Positions 8,552 through 17,761 of a stretch of DNA of 64,000 nt are shown here, in pieces (the stretch's first letter is position 1; every line of letters begins with the position of its first letter). The DNA is from Thauera sp. JM12B12 (GTDB taxonomy: Bacteria > Pseudomonadota > Gammaproteobacteria > Burkholderiales > Rhodocyclaceae): positions 744,001 through 808,000 of the forward strand of contig NZ_CP154859.1 in assembly GCF_039614725.1 (NCBI RefSeq), given 5' to 3'. The notes below the pieces were generated by a model that did no database searches, was not told the origin of the DNA, and saw only the letters and a list, made by a program, of their open reading frames with translations. Position numbers and translations under genes: made by a program.

Positions 8552-10414
8552 CTATGCCCGGGCGCCAGCCGCCGCGCCCCCGGCGCCGGCATCCTTGTGC
8601 CCGGCTTCGGGCGTCGCCGCGGCCTCTTCCTGCTGCTGAAGCAGCCACATCTGCGCGTAGGCGCCGCCCTGTGCGAGCAGCGTCGCATGCCGGCCGCGCT
8701 CGATGATGCGGCCCTTGTCGAGGACGATGATCTCGTCCGCGTCCATGACCGTGGACAGGCGGTGGGCGATGACGAGCGCGGTGCGGCCCTGCGCCGCGAG
8801 CTCGATCTGCGCCTGGATGGCCTTTTCGGTCCGCGAGTCGAGCGCCGAGGTGGCTTCGTCGAAGATCAGGATCGCCGGGTTCTTCAAGAGCGCGCGCGCG
8901 ATTGCCACACGCTGCTTCTCGCCGCCCGAGAGCTTCAGCCCACGCTCGCCGACCCGCGTCTCGTAGCCCTCGGGCAGCTGGCGGATGAAGTCCTCGAGCT
9001 GCGCGGCGCGCGCGGCGGCTTCGACCTCGTCGCGGCTGGCGCCGGGGCGGCCGTACTGGATGTTGTAGAGCAGCGTGTCGTTGAACAGCACCGTGTCCTG
9101 CGGGACGATGCCGATCGCTGCGCGCAGGCTGTCCTGGGTGAGGCTGCGCAGGTCGTGGCCATTGATGCGGATCGCGCCGCCCTGTACGTCGTAGAAGCGA
9201 TACAGCAGGCGGGCGAGCGTCGACTTGCCCGAGCCGGAGTGGCCGACCACCGCCACCGTGCTGCCGGCCGGGATGTCGAAATCGACGTCGAAGAGGATCG
9301 GGCGCTTGGCGTCGTAGGCGAAGCTGACGTGCTCGAAGCGCACGCTCGCCGGGCCGGCGGGCAGGGCGCGGGCGTCGGGCGCGTCGGCGATCTCGCGCTG
9401 GGTGTGCATGAGGCCGAACATGCGCTCGATGTCGGTGAGCGCCTGGCGGATCTCGCGATAGAGCACGCCGAGGAAGTTGAGCGGGATGTAAAGCTGGATC
9501 ATGAACGCGTTGACCAGCACGATGTCGCCGATCGTCATCTCGCCGCTCGCCACCCGGATCGCCGCCTGCCACATCATCGCCGTCACCGCGACCGCGATGA
9601 TCGCCGCCTGGCCGACGTTGAGCGCCGACAGCGAGTACTGGTTGGTGACCTGGGCCTTGGTCCACTTCTGCAGCTGCTCGTCGTAGCGCCGGGCCTCGAA
9701 TTCCTCGTTGTTGAAGTATTTGACGGTCTCGTAGTTGATCAGGCTGTCGATCGCGCGCGCGTTGGCGGCGGAGTCGAGCTCGTTGGCCTCGCGCCGCAGC
9801 GCGGTGCGCCAGTTCGTCACCTTGACGGTGAAGATGATGTAGATCGTCAGCGCGGAGAGCGTGATGAGCGCGAACACCGAGTCGTAACTGACCAGCAGGA
9901 TGCTGATCACCATGCCGATCTCGATCAGCGTGGGCAGGATCGAATACAGCGTGTAGCTGATCAGCGAGCCGATCGAGCGCGTGCCACGTTCGATGTCGCG
10001 GGTGAGTCCGCCGGTCTGGCGTTCGAGGTGAAAGCGCAGCGACAGCGCGTGCAGGTGACGGAACACGCGCAGCGAGATCTCGCGCACCGCCTGCTGGGTC
10101 ACGCGCGCGAACACCACCTCGCGCAGCTCGGTGAGCAGCGAGGTGGAAAAGCGCAGCACGCCATAGGCCAGCAGCAGCGCCGCGGGCACGACGATGAAAG
10201 CTTGCTCGGGCGTGATCGTGAGGCCGTCGATCAGGTGCTTGAAGATGATCGGCACCGACACGTTGGCGCCCTTGGCCGCCACCAGGCAGGCGAGCGCGAA
10301 GATCACCCGGCCCTTGTAGGCCCAGATGAAGGGGAACAGGCTCTTCAGCGTCTGCCAGTCGTGGCGATCGCCGGTGGCGGGAGCGGGCAGGGCGGAAGCG
10401 GGGGCGCGTCTCAT
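8552..10414 (-). CDS. ABC exporter, Atm1/HMT1-type fused permease-ATPase
   Basis: The 620-residue half-transporter has an ABC-B transmembrane domain (about residues 30-330) and a nucleotide-binding domain (about 360-600). Walker A GHSGSGKST, signature LSGGEKQR, Walker B ILIFDEATSALD and the H-loop IAHRLST are all present. The motif LRFHLERQTGGLTRDIERGT is typical of the Atm1/ABCB7 group, whose bacterial members export glutathione conjugates or glutathione-metal complexes. That substrate is inferred from the family. The ATG at 10414 is the first credible start; 89 upstream residues lack family character. It precedes the KefB-like gene by 32 bp; both may serve electrophile or metal stress. Confidence 0.88.
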   Translation of the reverse strand: MRRAPASALPAPATGDRHDWQTLKSLFPFIWAYKGRVIFALACLVAAKGANVSVPIIFKHLIDGLTITPEQAFIVVPAALLLAYGVLRFSTSLLTELREVVFARVTQQAVREISLRVFRHLHALSLRFHLERQTGGLTRDIERGTRSIGSLISYTLYSILPTLIEIGMVISILLVSYDSVFALITLSALTIYIIFTVKVTNWRTALRREANELDSAANARAIDSLINYETVKYFNNEEFEARRYDEQLQKWTKAQVTNQYSLSALNVGQAAIIAVAVTAMMWQAAIRVASGEMTIGDIVLVNAFMIQLYIPLNFLGVLYREIRQALTDIERMFGLMHTQREIADAPDARALPAGPASVRFEHVSFAYDAKRPILFDVDFDIPAGSTVAVVGHSGSGKSTLARLLYRFYDVQGGAIRINGHDLRSLTQDSLRAAIGIVPQDTVLFNDTLLYNIQYGRPGASRDEVEAAARAAQLEDFIRQLPEGYETRVGERGLKLSGGEKQRVAIARALLKNPAILIFDEATSALDSRTEKAIQAQIELAAQGRTALVIAHRLSTVMDADEIIVLDKGRIIERGRHATLLAQGGAYAQMWLLQQQEEAAATPEAGHKDAGAGGAAAGARA

Positions 10415-10930
10415 GGGGTTTCCGTCGATGGAGCAGTCAGGCTGGAGCGTCGGGGCGAAGATGCTGCGCGGGGCCGGGGCGGTTCGGGCGGGCTGTGCGC
10501 TTGTGTGGCGCGCTGGCGTGCGGTGGAAGGCTTGCCGGCGGCCGAGGCGGTCCGCCGCGCGGGCGTTCGCGAAGCCCGGATTCTGTTGGTGCTGCACGAT
10601 GGCGTCAAATTGCACACGCCGCCGGCAAAAAACGCATGCGGGCGCTTGACTTCCGACACGGACTTTGTAGGATTCAAACAAACGTTCGAATTAGTTATTT
10701 CGATGCATTCATTCGTCGGGCTCGGGGTTCCTCAGGAGCAACGCAGGCCGGACGGCGCTGGGGCGTAAGTGTTTTTCCGGACGAGACAGCTCGGACCCGG
10801 GACAGCATGCTTGACCCAGCGATAGCCAGAATACGCTGCGCCCAAGGCAGGTGCGGCGCGCGGATTTTCCGCACCCATAAGAATGCCCGCGTCGCCCCCG
10901 GCGGGCGCTTTGCTCTCGAGGAGGAGTCAA
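10415..10930. other. Intergenic region between the ABC exporter and the DUF1302 gene
   Basis: This 516-bp divergent region holds no credible gene. It contains a promoter and PsrA-like operator at 10646-10691 that reads toward the DUF1302 gene. About 225 bp of presumptive leader follow before the ribosome binding site GAGGAG at 10921-10926. The half next to the exporter is GC-rich and shows no recognisable promoter on the minus strand. Confidence 0.6.
10646..10691 (+). promoter_or_regulatory. Sigma-70 promoter overlapped by a PsrA-like operator (site A)
   Basis: TTGACT at 10646-10651 and TAGGAT at 10668-10673 are separated by 16 bp. The operator ATTCAAACAAACGTTCGAAT covers 10672-10691, overlapping the -10 box and the expected transcription start. 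Its core CAAAC-AAAC-GTTCG is one base off a perfect inverted repeat and fits the PsrA consensus. It matches site B upstream of the TetR gene at 18 of 20 bases, with the same spacing to the promoter. A repressor bound here would block transcription of the DUF1302-to-MMPL operon. Confidence 0.72.
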
Positions 10931-12880
10931 ATGAGTCGGAGTCATGCCGTAGTACGTTCGCACCGCCCGGTCCTGGCGTTGAGCACCCTGGCCGTGTCGG
11001 TCGCCCTCGCCCTGATGGCATCGCCCAAGGCACAGGCCTTCGAATTCACCAGCGCCAGCGGCGAGGTGACGGGCAGTTTCGATACCACCTTGTCGATTGG
11101 CGGGTTGTGGCGGATGCAGGACCGGGACCGTTCGCTCGTCGGCATCACTAATGGCGGTACTGCGCGCTCGGTTAACGAGGATGATGGCAACCTCAATTAC
11201 GACAAGGGCGACATGGTCTCGCTCGCCTTCAAGGCAACGCACGACCTTGAGCTCAACTACCACAACTACGGTGCCTTCGTGCGGGCCTCTTACTTCTACG
11301 ATCATGCTGTAATGAACAAGAGCGGCTTGAGTGATGCCGCACGCAGTCAGACAGGTCGTGACGTTGAGTTGCTTGACGCTTATGTTCGTGGTCGCTTCGA
11401 CGTCGGTGGGCGAGCGCTCAATGTTCGCCTGGGTAATCAGGTGGTCAACTGGGGGGAAAGTACGTTCATTCAGAACGGTATCAACGTGCTGAATCCAGTT
11501 AATGTCAGCCGGCTCAGGATTCCTGGTTCCGAGCTTCGTGAAGGTTTGATTCCCACGAATATGGTTTGGGCGTCTCAGGATCTGACCGATCGCTTGTCAG
11601 TTGAAGCAACCCTGATTCTTGAGTGGGAAAAAACCAAGATTGATCCGGCAGGAACCTTCTTCAGTAACAACGACTACCTCAGTCCGGGGGCAAACAACGT
11701 ATTTGTTGGTTTTGGTCGCAGGAAGGATTTGGGAACGCTAGCTACTAATCCGGTGCCGCCAGTTGGGCCCTCGGCTGCTCTTTATCCCGTAACTGAAGCA
11801 CTGGCTGGGCCGTTCGATCCTGAGGCGGCTGTCTGGGCGCCCCGCGGTCCGGATCGTAAGGCTAGAGATGGCGGGCAGTTCGGCATTGCGGCGCGTTATT
11901 TCGCAGATCACCTAAATAACACCGAGTTCGGTCTTTATCACATTCGCTATCACAGTCGAGTGCCCTTTGCCTCCGGTGTAAAAGGAGAGCCAACGACCGC
12001 TTTGACTGGTACAGGGACTGTCGTTCCTGTTCCTGTTCCCGGAGTTGGTGTTGTGAATTTGCCGCTTGATCAGGTGTTGTCGCAACGAGGCACTGCTCGC
12101 TATTTTGCAGACTATCCGGAAGACATTCGTCTCTGGGGTATTAGTTTCAATACGCCTGGCCCTGCAGGGATTGCCTTGCAGGGCGAGTATTCATACCGTC
12201 CAAATCAGCCGCTCCAAATTGCCGCACCAGAGTTGTTGCTCGCAGCTCTTGGGCAGACGAACCAGATCCCGGGTACCGACACTATCCCGGTTGGCGGAGA
12301 GATCACTGGTTATCGCCGGGTGAAGATGCACCAGTTGCAGTTGAGTGCCACGAAAGCAGTTCCTCAACTGGCGGGTGCCGATCAGGTCGTCATGGTAGGC
12401 GAGGTGGGTTACACGAGGCTCAGCTTGCCGTCCGGCATCCCCTTCAATGTGTCTGGTGTCTATCTTCCGGCTCCGCGCTCGGCAACGCAGACTTCATTCG
12501 GTTCGACCCAGTCGTATTTCGCCACTGAGAGCTCATGGGGGTATCGGCTTGTCGCGCGGGCCGACTACACGAACATCCTTGCTGGAGGAACGGTTTCCCC
12601 ACGCGTCGCGTTTGCTCATGATGTGAACGGACGTAGCCCCACTTTCAATGAGGGTGCGAAGGCTTTGACGTTTGGGGTAGGAGTCAACTACCGACAGAAC
12701 TGGCAGGCAGATATCGCATATACCGCGTTCTTCGGGGGCAAGACGATTTCTGGTACGGATCCGAATCCAAATCCGGCTGCTGGCTTCCCCGCGGCGACCC
12801 AGAGCCCAAGCTATTCGAGCAGCACCAATCCCCTTAAGGACCGCGACTTCCTCTCGGTCAGCGTCAGCTATTCGTTCTGA
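10931..12880 (+). CDS. DUF1302 family outer-membrane/envelope protein
   Basis: The 649-residue precursor has a long N-terminal signal peptide ending AQA at about 36. The rest is a beta-rich sequence with aromatic/Gly-rich strands, ending in a phenylalanine (SVSVSYSF), as expected of an outer-membrane barrel. It matches DUF1302 (opening FEFTSASGEVTGSFDTTLSI, then RLGNQVVNWGES and NVSRLRIPGSELREG). Biochemical function is not established. DUF1302 and DUF1329 genes regularly sit together beside an MMPL exporter in lipid-degrading proteobacteria. The start ATG at 10931 follows GAGGAG by 4 nt. From about 11,150 to 12,750 the codon use is markedly AT-richer than the flanking genes, which may signal recombination or transfer. 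Confidence 0.82.
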   Translation: MSRSHAVVRSHRPVLALSTLAVSVALALMASPKAQAFEFTSASGEVTGSFDTTLSIGGLWRMQDRDRSLVGITNGGTARSVNEDDGNLNYDKGDMVSLAFKATHDLELNYHNYGAFVRASYFYDHAVMNKSGLSDAARSQTGRDVELLDAYVRGRFDVGGRALNVRLGNQVVNWGESTFIQNGINVLNPVNVSRLRIPGSELREGLIPTNMVWASQDLTDRLSVEATLILEWEKTKIDPAGTFFSNNDYLSPGANNVFVGFGRRKDLGTLATNPVPPVGPSAALYPVTEALAGPFDPEAAVWAPRGPDRKARDGGQFGIAARYFADHLNNTEFGLYHIRYHSRVPFASGVKGEPTTALTGTGTVVPVPVPGVGVVNLPLDQVLSQRGTARYFADYPEDIRLWGISFNTPGPAGIALQGEYSYRPNQPLQIAAPELLLAALGQTNQIPGTDTIPVGGEITGYRRVKMHQLQLSATKAVPQLAGADQVVMVGEVGYTRLSLPSGIPFNVSGVYLPAPRSATQTSFGSTQSYFATESSWGYRLVARADYTNILAGGTVSPRVAFAHDVNGRSPTFNEGAKALTFGVGVNYRQNWQADIAYTAFFGGKTISGTDPNPNPAAGFPAATQSPSYSSSTNPLKDRDFLSVSVSYSF

Positions 12881-12909
12881 GCACCACACCGGATCCGGAG
12901 ACAAACGAC

Positions 12910-14241
12910 ATGCGCAAGACACTCACGATTCTCGGCGCGGCGCTCGCGGTGGCGCTGTCCGCGTCGGCCATGGCCGATGCGTCGCGGCTGGGCAAGGACC
13001 TGACGCCGATGGGCGCGGAGCGCGCCGGCAATGCGGCGGGCACGATCCCCGCTTGGGACGGCGGCCTCAAGGCCGCGCCCGCCGGGCATGAGGCCGGCGG
13101 GCATTACGCCGACCCCTTCGCCGCCGACAAGCCGCTGTTCACCATCGACGCCGCCAACCACGCCCAGCACGCCGACAAGCTCACCCCGGGCCAGGTCGAG
13201 ATGCTCAAGACCTACGCCACGTGGAAGATGAACGTCTACCCCACGCGGCGCAGCGCGGCCTTCCCGCAGGGGCACTACGACCAGACCATCGCCAACGCCA
13301 GCCGCGCCAAGCTGGTCGATGGCGGGCGCACGATCGAGGGCACGACCGGCGGCATCCCGTTCCCGATTCCGCAGAACGGTGCCGAGGCGATCTGGAACCA
13401 CCTCGCGCGCTACCGCGGCGAGGCCTACGCGATGAACTGGAGCCAGGCCGCGGTGACGCGCCAGGGCACCTACACGCCGGTGCGCTTCGAGTACCAGTAC
13501 GACTTCCACTACGGCAGCCTGAGCAAGTCGCCGGAGCAGATCGAGCAGGGCAAGCTGTTCAACTTCCTGCAGACGGTGACGGCGCCCGCGCGCCTGGCGG
13601 GGCAGATCCTGCTGGTGCACGAGTTCCTCGACCGCCGCCAGGCGTGGACCTACAACCCCGGTCAGCGCCGCGTACGCTTGGCGCCCAACGTCGCCTACGA
13701 CAACCCGGGCACCGCGGCCGACGGTCTGCGCACCAACGACGACTTCGACATGTACAACGGCGCCATCGACCGTTACGACTGGAAGCTGGTGGGCAAGAAG
13801 GAGATCTACGTCCCCTACAACGCCTACAAGCTGGTCGGCAACACCGTGAAGATGGCCGACGTGCTGCAGGCGGGCCACATGAATCCCGAGCTCACGCGCT
13901 ACGAGCTGCACCGCGTGTGGGTGGTGGATGCCACGCTCAAGGACGGCACCAGCCACAGCTACAAGCGCCGCACGTTCTATCTGGACGAGGACTCGTGGTC
14001 GATCCTGGTGATCGACAAGTACGACGCGCGCGACCAGCTGTGGCGCGTGTCGGAGCTGCATTCAATCAACTGGTACGACATCCCGATGCTGTATCCGAGC
14101 CTCGAGGTGCACCACGACCTGCAGTCGGGCCGCTACATCGCGATGGGCCTGCGCAACGACGAAGCGCGCGTCTATCAGGCCATCGAGGCGCGTCCGGCCG
14201 ACTTCACGCCCGCAGGCCTGCGCGGCGTCGGCACGCGCTGA
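12910..14241 (+). CDS. DUF1329 family periplasmic/outer-membrane protein
   Basis: The 443-residue protein has a signal peptide cleaved after AMA (about residue 22). A LolA/LolB-like beta-rich body follows, with the DUF1329 signatures LTPMGAERAGN, GTIPAWDGGL and RRVRLAPNVAYDNP. DUF1329 is thought to be a periplasmic or outer-membrane-associated lipid-handling protein, but no activity is established. It starts 29 bp after the DUF1302 stop and is the second gene of the four-gene operon. Codon use is again strongly GC-biased, unlike the preceding gene. Confidence 0.85.
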   Translation: MRKTLTILGAALAVALSASAMADASRLGKDLTPMGAERAGNAAGTIPAWDGGLKAAPAGHEAGGHYADPFAADKPLFTIDAANHAQHADKLTPGQVEMLKTYATWKMNVYPTRRSAAFPQGHYDQTIANASRAKLVDGGRTIEGTTGGIPFPIPQNGAEAIWNHLARYRGEAYAMNWSQAAVTRQGTYTPVRFEYQYDFHYGSLSKSPEQIEQGKLFNFLQTVTAPARLAGQILLVHEFLDRRQAWTYNPGQRRVRLAPNVAYDNPGTAADGLRTNDDFDMYNGAIDRYDWKLVGKKEIYVPYNAYKLVGNTVKMADVLQAGHMNPELTRYELHRVWVVDATLKDGTSHSYKRRTFYLDEDSWSILVIDKYDARDQLWRVSELHSINWYDIPMLYPSLEVHHDLQSGRYIAMGLRNDEARVYQAIEARPADFTPAGLRGVGTR

Positions 14242-14286
14242 AGCACCCGGCCCGGCGCCACGGTGTCGGGCCTGAAACGAAGCGGG

Positions 14287-14306
14287 GCGGGGGCGCTGGC
14301 CCCCGC
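14287..14306. other. Hairpin between the DUF1329 and YCF48-like genes
   Basis: GCGGGGGC and GCCCCCGC form a perfect 8-bp stem with a 4-base loop in the 143-bp gap. There is no T tract, so it is more likely an mRNA-processing or stability element than an intrinsic terminator. Confidence 0.35.
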
Positions 14307-14384
14307 ATCCGCATCCGGAAAGATCTTCCGTCCCTCCTGCCCGGCCCTGCATTCCGGAGCCGCGCTGCATGCGAGCCTGTCCTC

Positions 14385-15359
14385 ATGAATCGAGCCATCG
14401 GCGTCCTGTTCGTCGCCTTCGTGCTGGCCGCGATGGCGTATTCGTCCTCCGAGCGCAGCCTGCCGCCCATGCCGCCGACGCGTACGCTGATCGGCCACCT
14501 GCAGATGCTCGATGTGGCCGAGAACGCCGCGGGCCGCCTGGTGGCGGTGGGCGAGCGCGGCGGCATCTTCGTCTCCGATGACCGTGGTACGAGCTGGCGT
14601 GGCGCGAGCACGCCGTCCACCGCCACCCTCACCGCGGTGCGCTTCATCGATGGTCAGCGCGCGCTCGCGGTCGGCCACGACGCGGTGATCCTGCGCAGCG
14701 AGGACGGCGGCGACAGCTGGCAGCTCGTGCAGTCGGCGCCCGAGGCGGAAGAGCCCCTGCTCGGCCTGTGGGTGGATGCGTCCGGCAAGGGCTTTGCGGT
14801 CGGTGCCTATGGGCGCTTCCTGGTCACCGCAGATGGGGGCTCGAACTGGGAGGCGCGCGAGCTGGAGGCGAACGAGGAGGCTCTGCACCTCAACGCGGTG
14901 CTGGGGCTCGGTGACGAGCGCTTCCTGATCGCGGGCGAGGCCGGCACCCTGCTGCGTTCGGACGACGGGGGCGAGACCTGGCAGGCGCTGCAGTCGCCCT
15001 ATGCCGGCTCCTTCTTCAGTGCGCTGCCGCTCGCCGATGGCGGTGCGCTCGTGTTCGGCATGCGCGGCCACGTGTTCCGTACCGAAGACGGCGGCGACAG
15101 CTGGGCCGGGATCGACACCGGCGTGCAGTCCTCGCTGTTCGGTGGCCGCGTGCTCGCCGACGGCCGGCTGGTGCTGGTGGGGCAGAGCGGTGTGGTGCTC
15201 GTGAGTGCCGACCAGGGGCGCAGCTTCGTCCAATTCGACGGACCGGACCGGCGGGTGCGCGCGGCGGTGGCGGAGATCGGCGGCGGCGAAATCCTGCTGG
15301 TGGGCGAGGAGGGCGTCGAGCGCATGGCCCTGCCGTCGGCGCCCGGGGAGAAGTCCTGA
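14385..15359 (+). CDS. YCF48-like (BNR/Asp-box) beta-propeller protein
   Basis: This 324-residue protein has an N-terminal hydrophobic signal or anchor (residues 4-20). It is followed by at least five Asp-box-like repeats of the S-x-D-x-G-x-T/S-W type: SDDRGTSW, SEDGGDSW, TADGGSNW, SDDGGETW and TEDGGDSW. This indicates a periplasmic or lipid-exposed YCF48/BNR propeller related to photosystem assembly factor Hcf136. Its molecular role in bacteria with MMPL partners is unknown. Its stop overlaps the MMPL start by 1 nt (TGATG), so the two proteins are probably made in stoichiometric coupling. An open frame extending into DUF1329 is read-through; ATG 14385 begins the signal sequence. Confidence 0.82.
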   Translation: MNRAIGVLFVAFVLAAMAYSSSERSLPPMPPTRTLIGHLQMLDVAENAAGRLVAVGERGGIFVSDDRGTSWRGASTPSTATLTAVRFIDGQRALAVGHDAVILRSEDGGDSWQLVQSAPEAEEPLLGLWVDASGKGFAVGAYGRFLVTADGGSNWEARELEANEEALHLNAVLGLGDERFLIAGEAGTLLRSDDGGETWQALQSPYAGSFFSALPLADGGALVFGMRGHVFRTEDGGDSWAGIDTGVQSSLFGGRVLADGRLVLVGQSGVVLVSADQGRSFVQFDGPDRRVRAAVAEIGGGEILLVGEEGVERMALPSAPGEKS

Positions 15360-17698
15360 TGCTGAAGCGCTTCGTCGAATTCCTTGGCCTCCTGCTGTTC
15401 AAGCGGCGCACGTTCTTCCTCGGCCTGTTCGTGGTGATGACCGTGCTGCTGGGCGCGTCGGCAAGCCGGCTGCAGGTCGATGCCGGGTTCGAGAAAATGA
15501 TCCCGCTCGAACACGAATACATGAAGACCTTCATGGCCTACCGCAACACCTTCGGCGGCGCCAACCGCGTGCTGGTGGCGCTGCGCCAGCACGAGGGCGA
15601 CATCTACAACGCCGAGTTCATGGGGAAGCTGAAGGCTGCCACCGACGAGATCTTCTTCATTCCCGGCGTGGATCGCGCCACGGTGACCTCGCTGTTCACG
15701 CCCAACGTGCGCTTCATCGAGGTGGTCGAGGCCGGCTTCGCGGGTGGCAATGTCATCCCGGCCGACTTCGAGGGCAGCGCCGAGGACCTCGAGACCGTGC
15801 GCCAGAACGTGCTCAAGTCCGGCCGCGTCGGCCGCCTGGTGTCGAACGACCATCGCGCGGCGATGATCAGCGCGGAACTCCTCGAGATCGACCCCAACAC
15901 CGGCGCCCGCCTCGATTACCTGGCGGTGGCGAAGCAGCTCGAGGACCTGCGCGCGCGCTATGCCGGGGAGGGTCTGGACGTGCACATCATCGGCTTCGCG
16001 AAGGCGGTCGGCGACATCACCGACGGCGCGCGCGGCGTGCTGGTGTTCTTCCTGGTGGCGTTCGCGATCACCGCGGTGCTGCTGTTCCTTTACTCCGGCT
16101 CGGTCAAGCTCGCCGTGCTCACGCTGGTGTGCGCGATGGTGCCGGTGGTGTGGCTGATGGGGCTGCTGCCGCTGATCGGCTTCGGCATCGACCCGATGTC
16201 CATCCTGGTGCCCTTCCTGATCTTCGCGATCGGTGTCAGCCATGCGGTGCAGATGACCCACGCCTGGCGGCTGGAGGTGCTGCAGGGTGCGGGGCCGCTC
16301 ACTGCCGCGCACGGTGCCTTCCTGCGCCTGATCCTGCCCGGGTCGATGGCGCTGACGACGACGGTGGTCGGCTTCCTGGTGATCATGCGCATCGAGATCG
16401 ACATGGTGCGCGAGCTCGCGCTCACCGCCGGCCTCGGCGTCGGCCTGATCCTGATCACCAACATGCTGCTGCTGCCGGTGCTGCTGTCGTGGACCCGGCT
16501 GGATGCGGCCGCCATGCGGCGGACGATGGCGGCGGAGACCAAGGACCATTGGCTCTGGAAGCGATTGCGTACGCTGGCCGAACCCAGGCATGCCGCCGTG
16601 GTGCTGCTGATCACCGCGATATTGCTCGGTGCGGCGACCTGGAAGTCGCGCGACCTGCGGACCGGCGATCTCGGCCACGGCATCCCCGAGCTGCACGAGG
16701 ACTCGCGCTACAACCTGGATGCGGCGGCGATCGTCGAGTCGTTCTCGATCGGGGTCGATGTGCTGTCGGTGATCGTGCAGACCACGGGTGTGGATGGCGC
16801 GTGCACGAACTTCGAGATCATGGACACGATCGACCGCTTCGAGACCACGATGCGTGGCGTCCATGGGGTACAGAGCGTGGTCGGCCTGCCCGGGGTGGCG
16901 AAGACGATCAACGCCGGCTGGAACGAAGGCAACCCGGCCTGGCGCGTGCTGTCGCGCAATCCGACCGTGCTCGCGCAATCGGTGACCCCGGTCGACACCA
17001 GCACCGGCCTGCTCAACACCGACTGCAGCGCGATGCAGGTGCTGATCTTCACCCGTGACCACGAGGGGCCTACGATCGCCCACATCATCGAGGAGGTGAA
17101 GGCCTTCCGTGCCGCCAATCGCAGCGACAAGCTCGACTTCCTGCTCGCCTCGGGCAACGTCGGCGTCATGGCGGCCACCAACGAGGCGGTGGACGCGGCC
17201 TCGACCGCCATCCTGATGCTGGTGTTCGGCGCGATCAGCCTGTTGTTCTTCCTCGAGTTCCGGTCATGGCGGGCGACGCTGTGCATCATCCTGCCGCTGA
17301 TGATCGCGGCCGTGTTCTGCAACGCGCTGATGGCGCTGCTGGGGATCGGCCTCAAGGTGTCGACGCTGCCGGTGGTGGCGATTGCGGTCGGCATCGGCGT
17401 CGACTACGGCATCTACTTCTACGAGCGCATGGCGCACCGCTTCGAGCGCGGCGACAGCCTGCCCGACGCCTTCTACCAGGCGCTGAGCCAGCGTGGCACC
17501 GCGGTGATGTTCACCGCGACCACGATGGCGGTCGGCGTGGGCACGTGGATCTTCTCGGCGCTCAAGTTCCAGGCCGACATGGGGCTGGTGATGGCGCTGA
17601 TGTTCGTCATCAACATGCTTGGCGCCCTGCTCCTGCTGCCCGCGCTGGCCGCATTGCTGCTGGGTGACCGACCGGCGGGCGGGCACAAGACGGATTGA
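15359..17698 (+). CDS. MMPL/RND-family lipid exporter
   Basis: The 779-residue inner-membrane protein has the RND duplication: a single N-terminal helix, a periplasmic loop, five helices (about 220-400), then a second copy of the same arrangement. Conserved charged positions are visible in GIDPMSILVPFLIFAIGVSH and AVGIGVDYGIYFYERM. It belongs to the MMPL group, whose members carry lipids or hydrophobic compounds by proton motive force. The product is in the DUF1302/DUF1329/YCF48 operon, and no membrane-fusion protein or TolC is present. The outer components may therefore be the DUF proteins. The substrate cannot be read from the sequence. Confidence 0.87.
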   Translation: MLKRFVEFLGLLLFKRRTFFLGLFVVMTVLLGASASRLQVDAGFEKMIPLEHEYMKTFMAYRNTFGGANRVLVALRQHEGDIYNAEFMGKLKAATDEIFFIPGVDRATVTSLFTPNVRFIEVVEAGFAGGNVIPADFEGSAEDLETVRQNVLKSGRVGRLVSNDHRAAMISAELLEIDPNTGARLDYLAVAKQLEDLRARYAGEGLDVHIIGFAKAVGDITDGARGVLVFFLVAFAITAVLLFLYSGSVKLAVLTLVCAMVPVVWLMGLLPLIGFGIDPMSILVPFLIFAIGVSHAVQMTHAWRLEVLQGAGPLTAAHGAFLRLILPGSMALTTTVVGFLVIMRIEIDMVRELALTAGLGVGLILITNMLLLPVLLSWTRLDAAAMRRTMAAETKDHWLWKRLRTLAEPRHAAVVLLITAILLGAATWKSRDLRTGDLGHGIPELHEDSRYNLDAAAIVESFSIGVDVLSVIVQTTGVDGACTNFEIMDTIDRFETTMRGVHGVQSVVGLPGVAKTINAGWNEGNPAWRVLSRNPTVLAQSVTPVDTSTGLLNTDCSAMQVLIFTRDHEGPTIAHIIEEVKAFRAANRSDKLDFLLASGNVGVMAATNEAVDAASTAILMLVFGAISLLFFLEFRSWRATLCIILPLMIAAVFCNALMALLGIGLKVSTLPVVAIAVGIGVDYGIYFYERMAHRFERGDSLPDAFYQALSQRGTAVMFTATTMAVGVGTWIFSALKFQADMGLVMALMFVINMLGALLLLPALAALLLGDRPAGGHKTD

Positions 17699-17761
17699 GG
17701 CCACACTGCGGGCACGGGCCTGGATTCGCGAGCGAAAGCGCAAATCCAGGCATAAAAAATA

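Noticed and set aside
8520..9665. N-terminal extension of the KefB-like gene to 964 residues, a possible ABC-antiporter fusion
   Set aside because: The extension is the antisense-frame shadow of the ABC exporter's ATPase half, not a real domain. A new ATG and membrane helix start at 8519.
13221..14384. Open frame fused upstream of the YCF48-like gene, suggesting a 712-residue protein
   Set aside because: This part is the +1 frame of DUF1329, Arg/Pro-rich without a domain. The true gene begins at ATG 14385 with a signal sequence.
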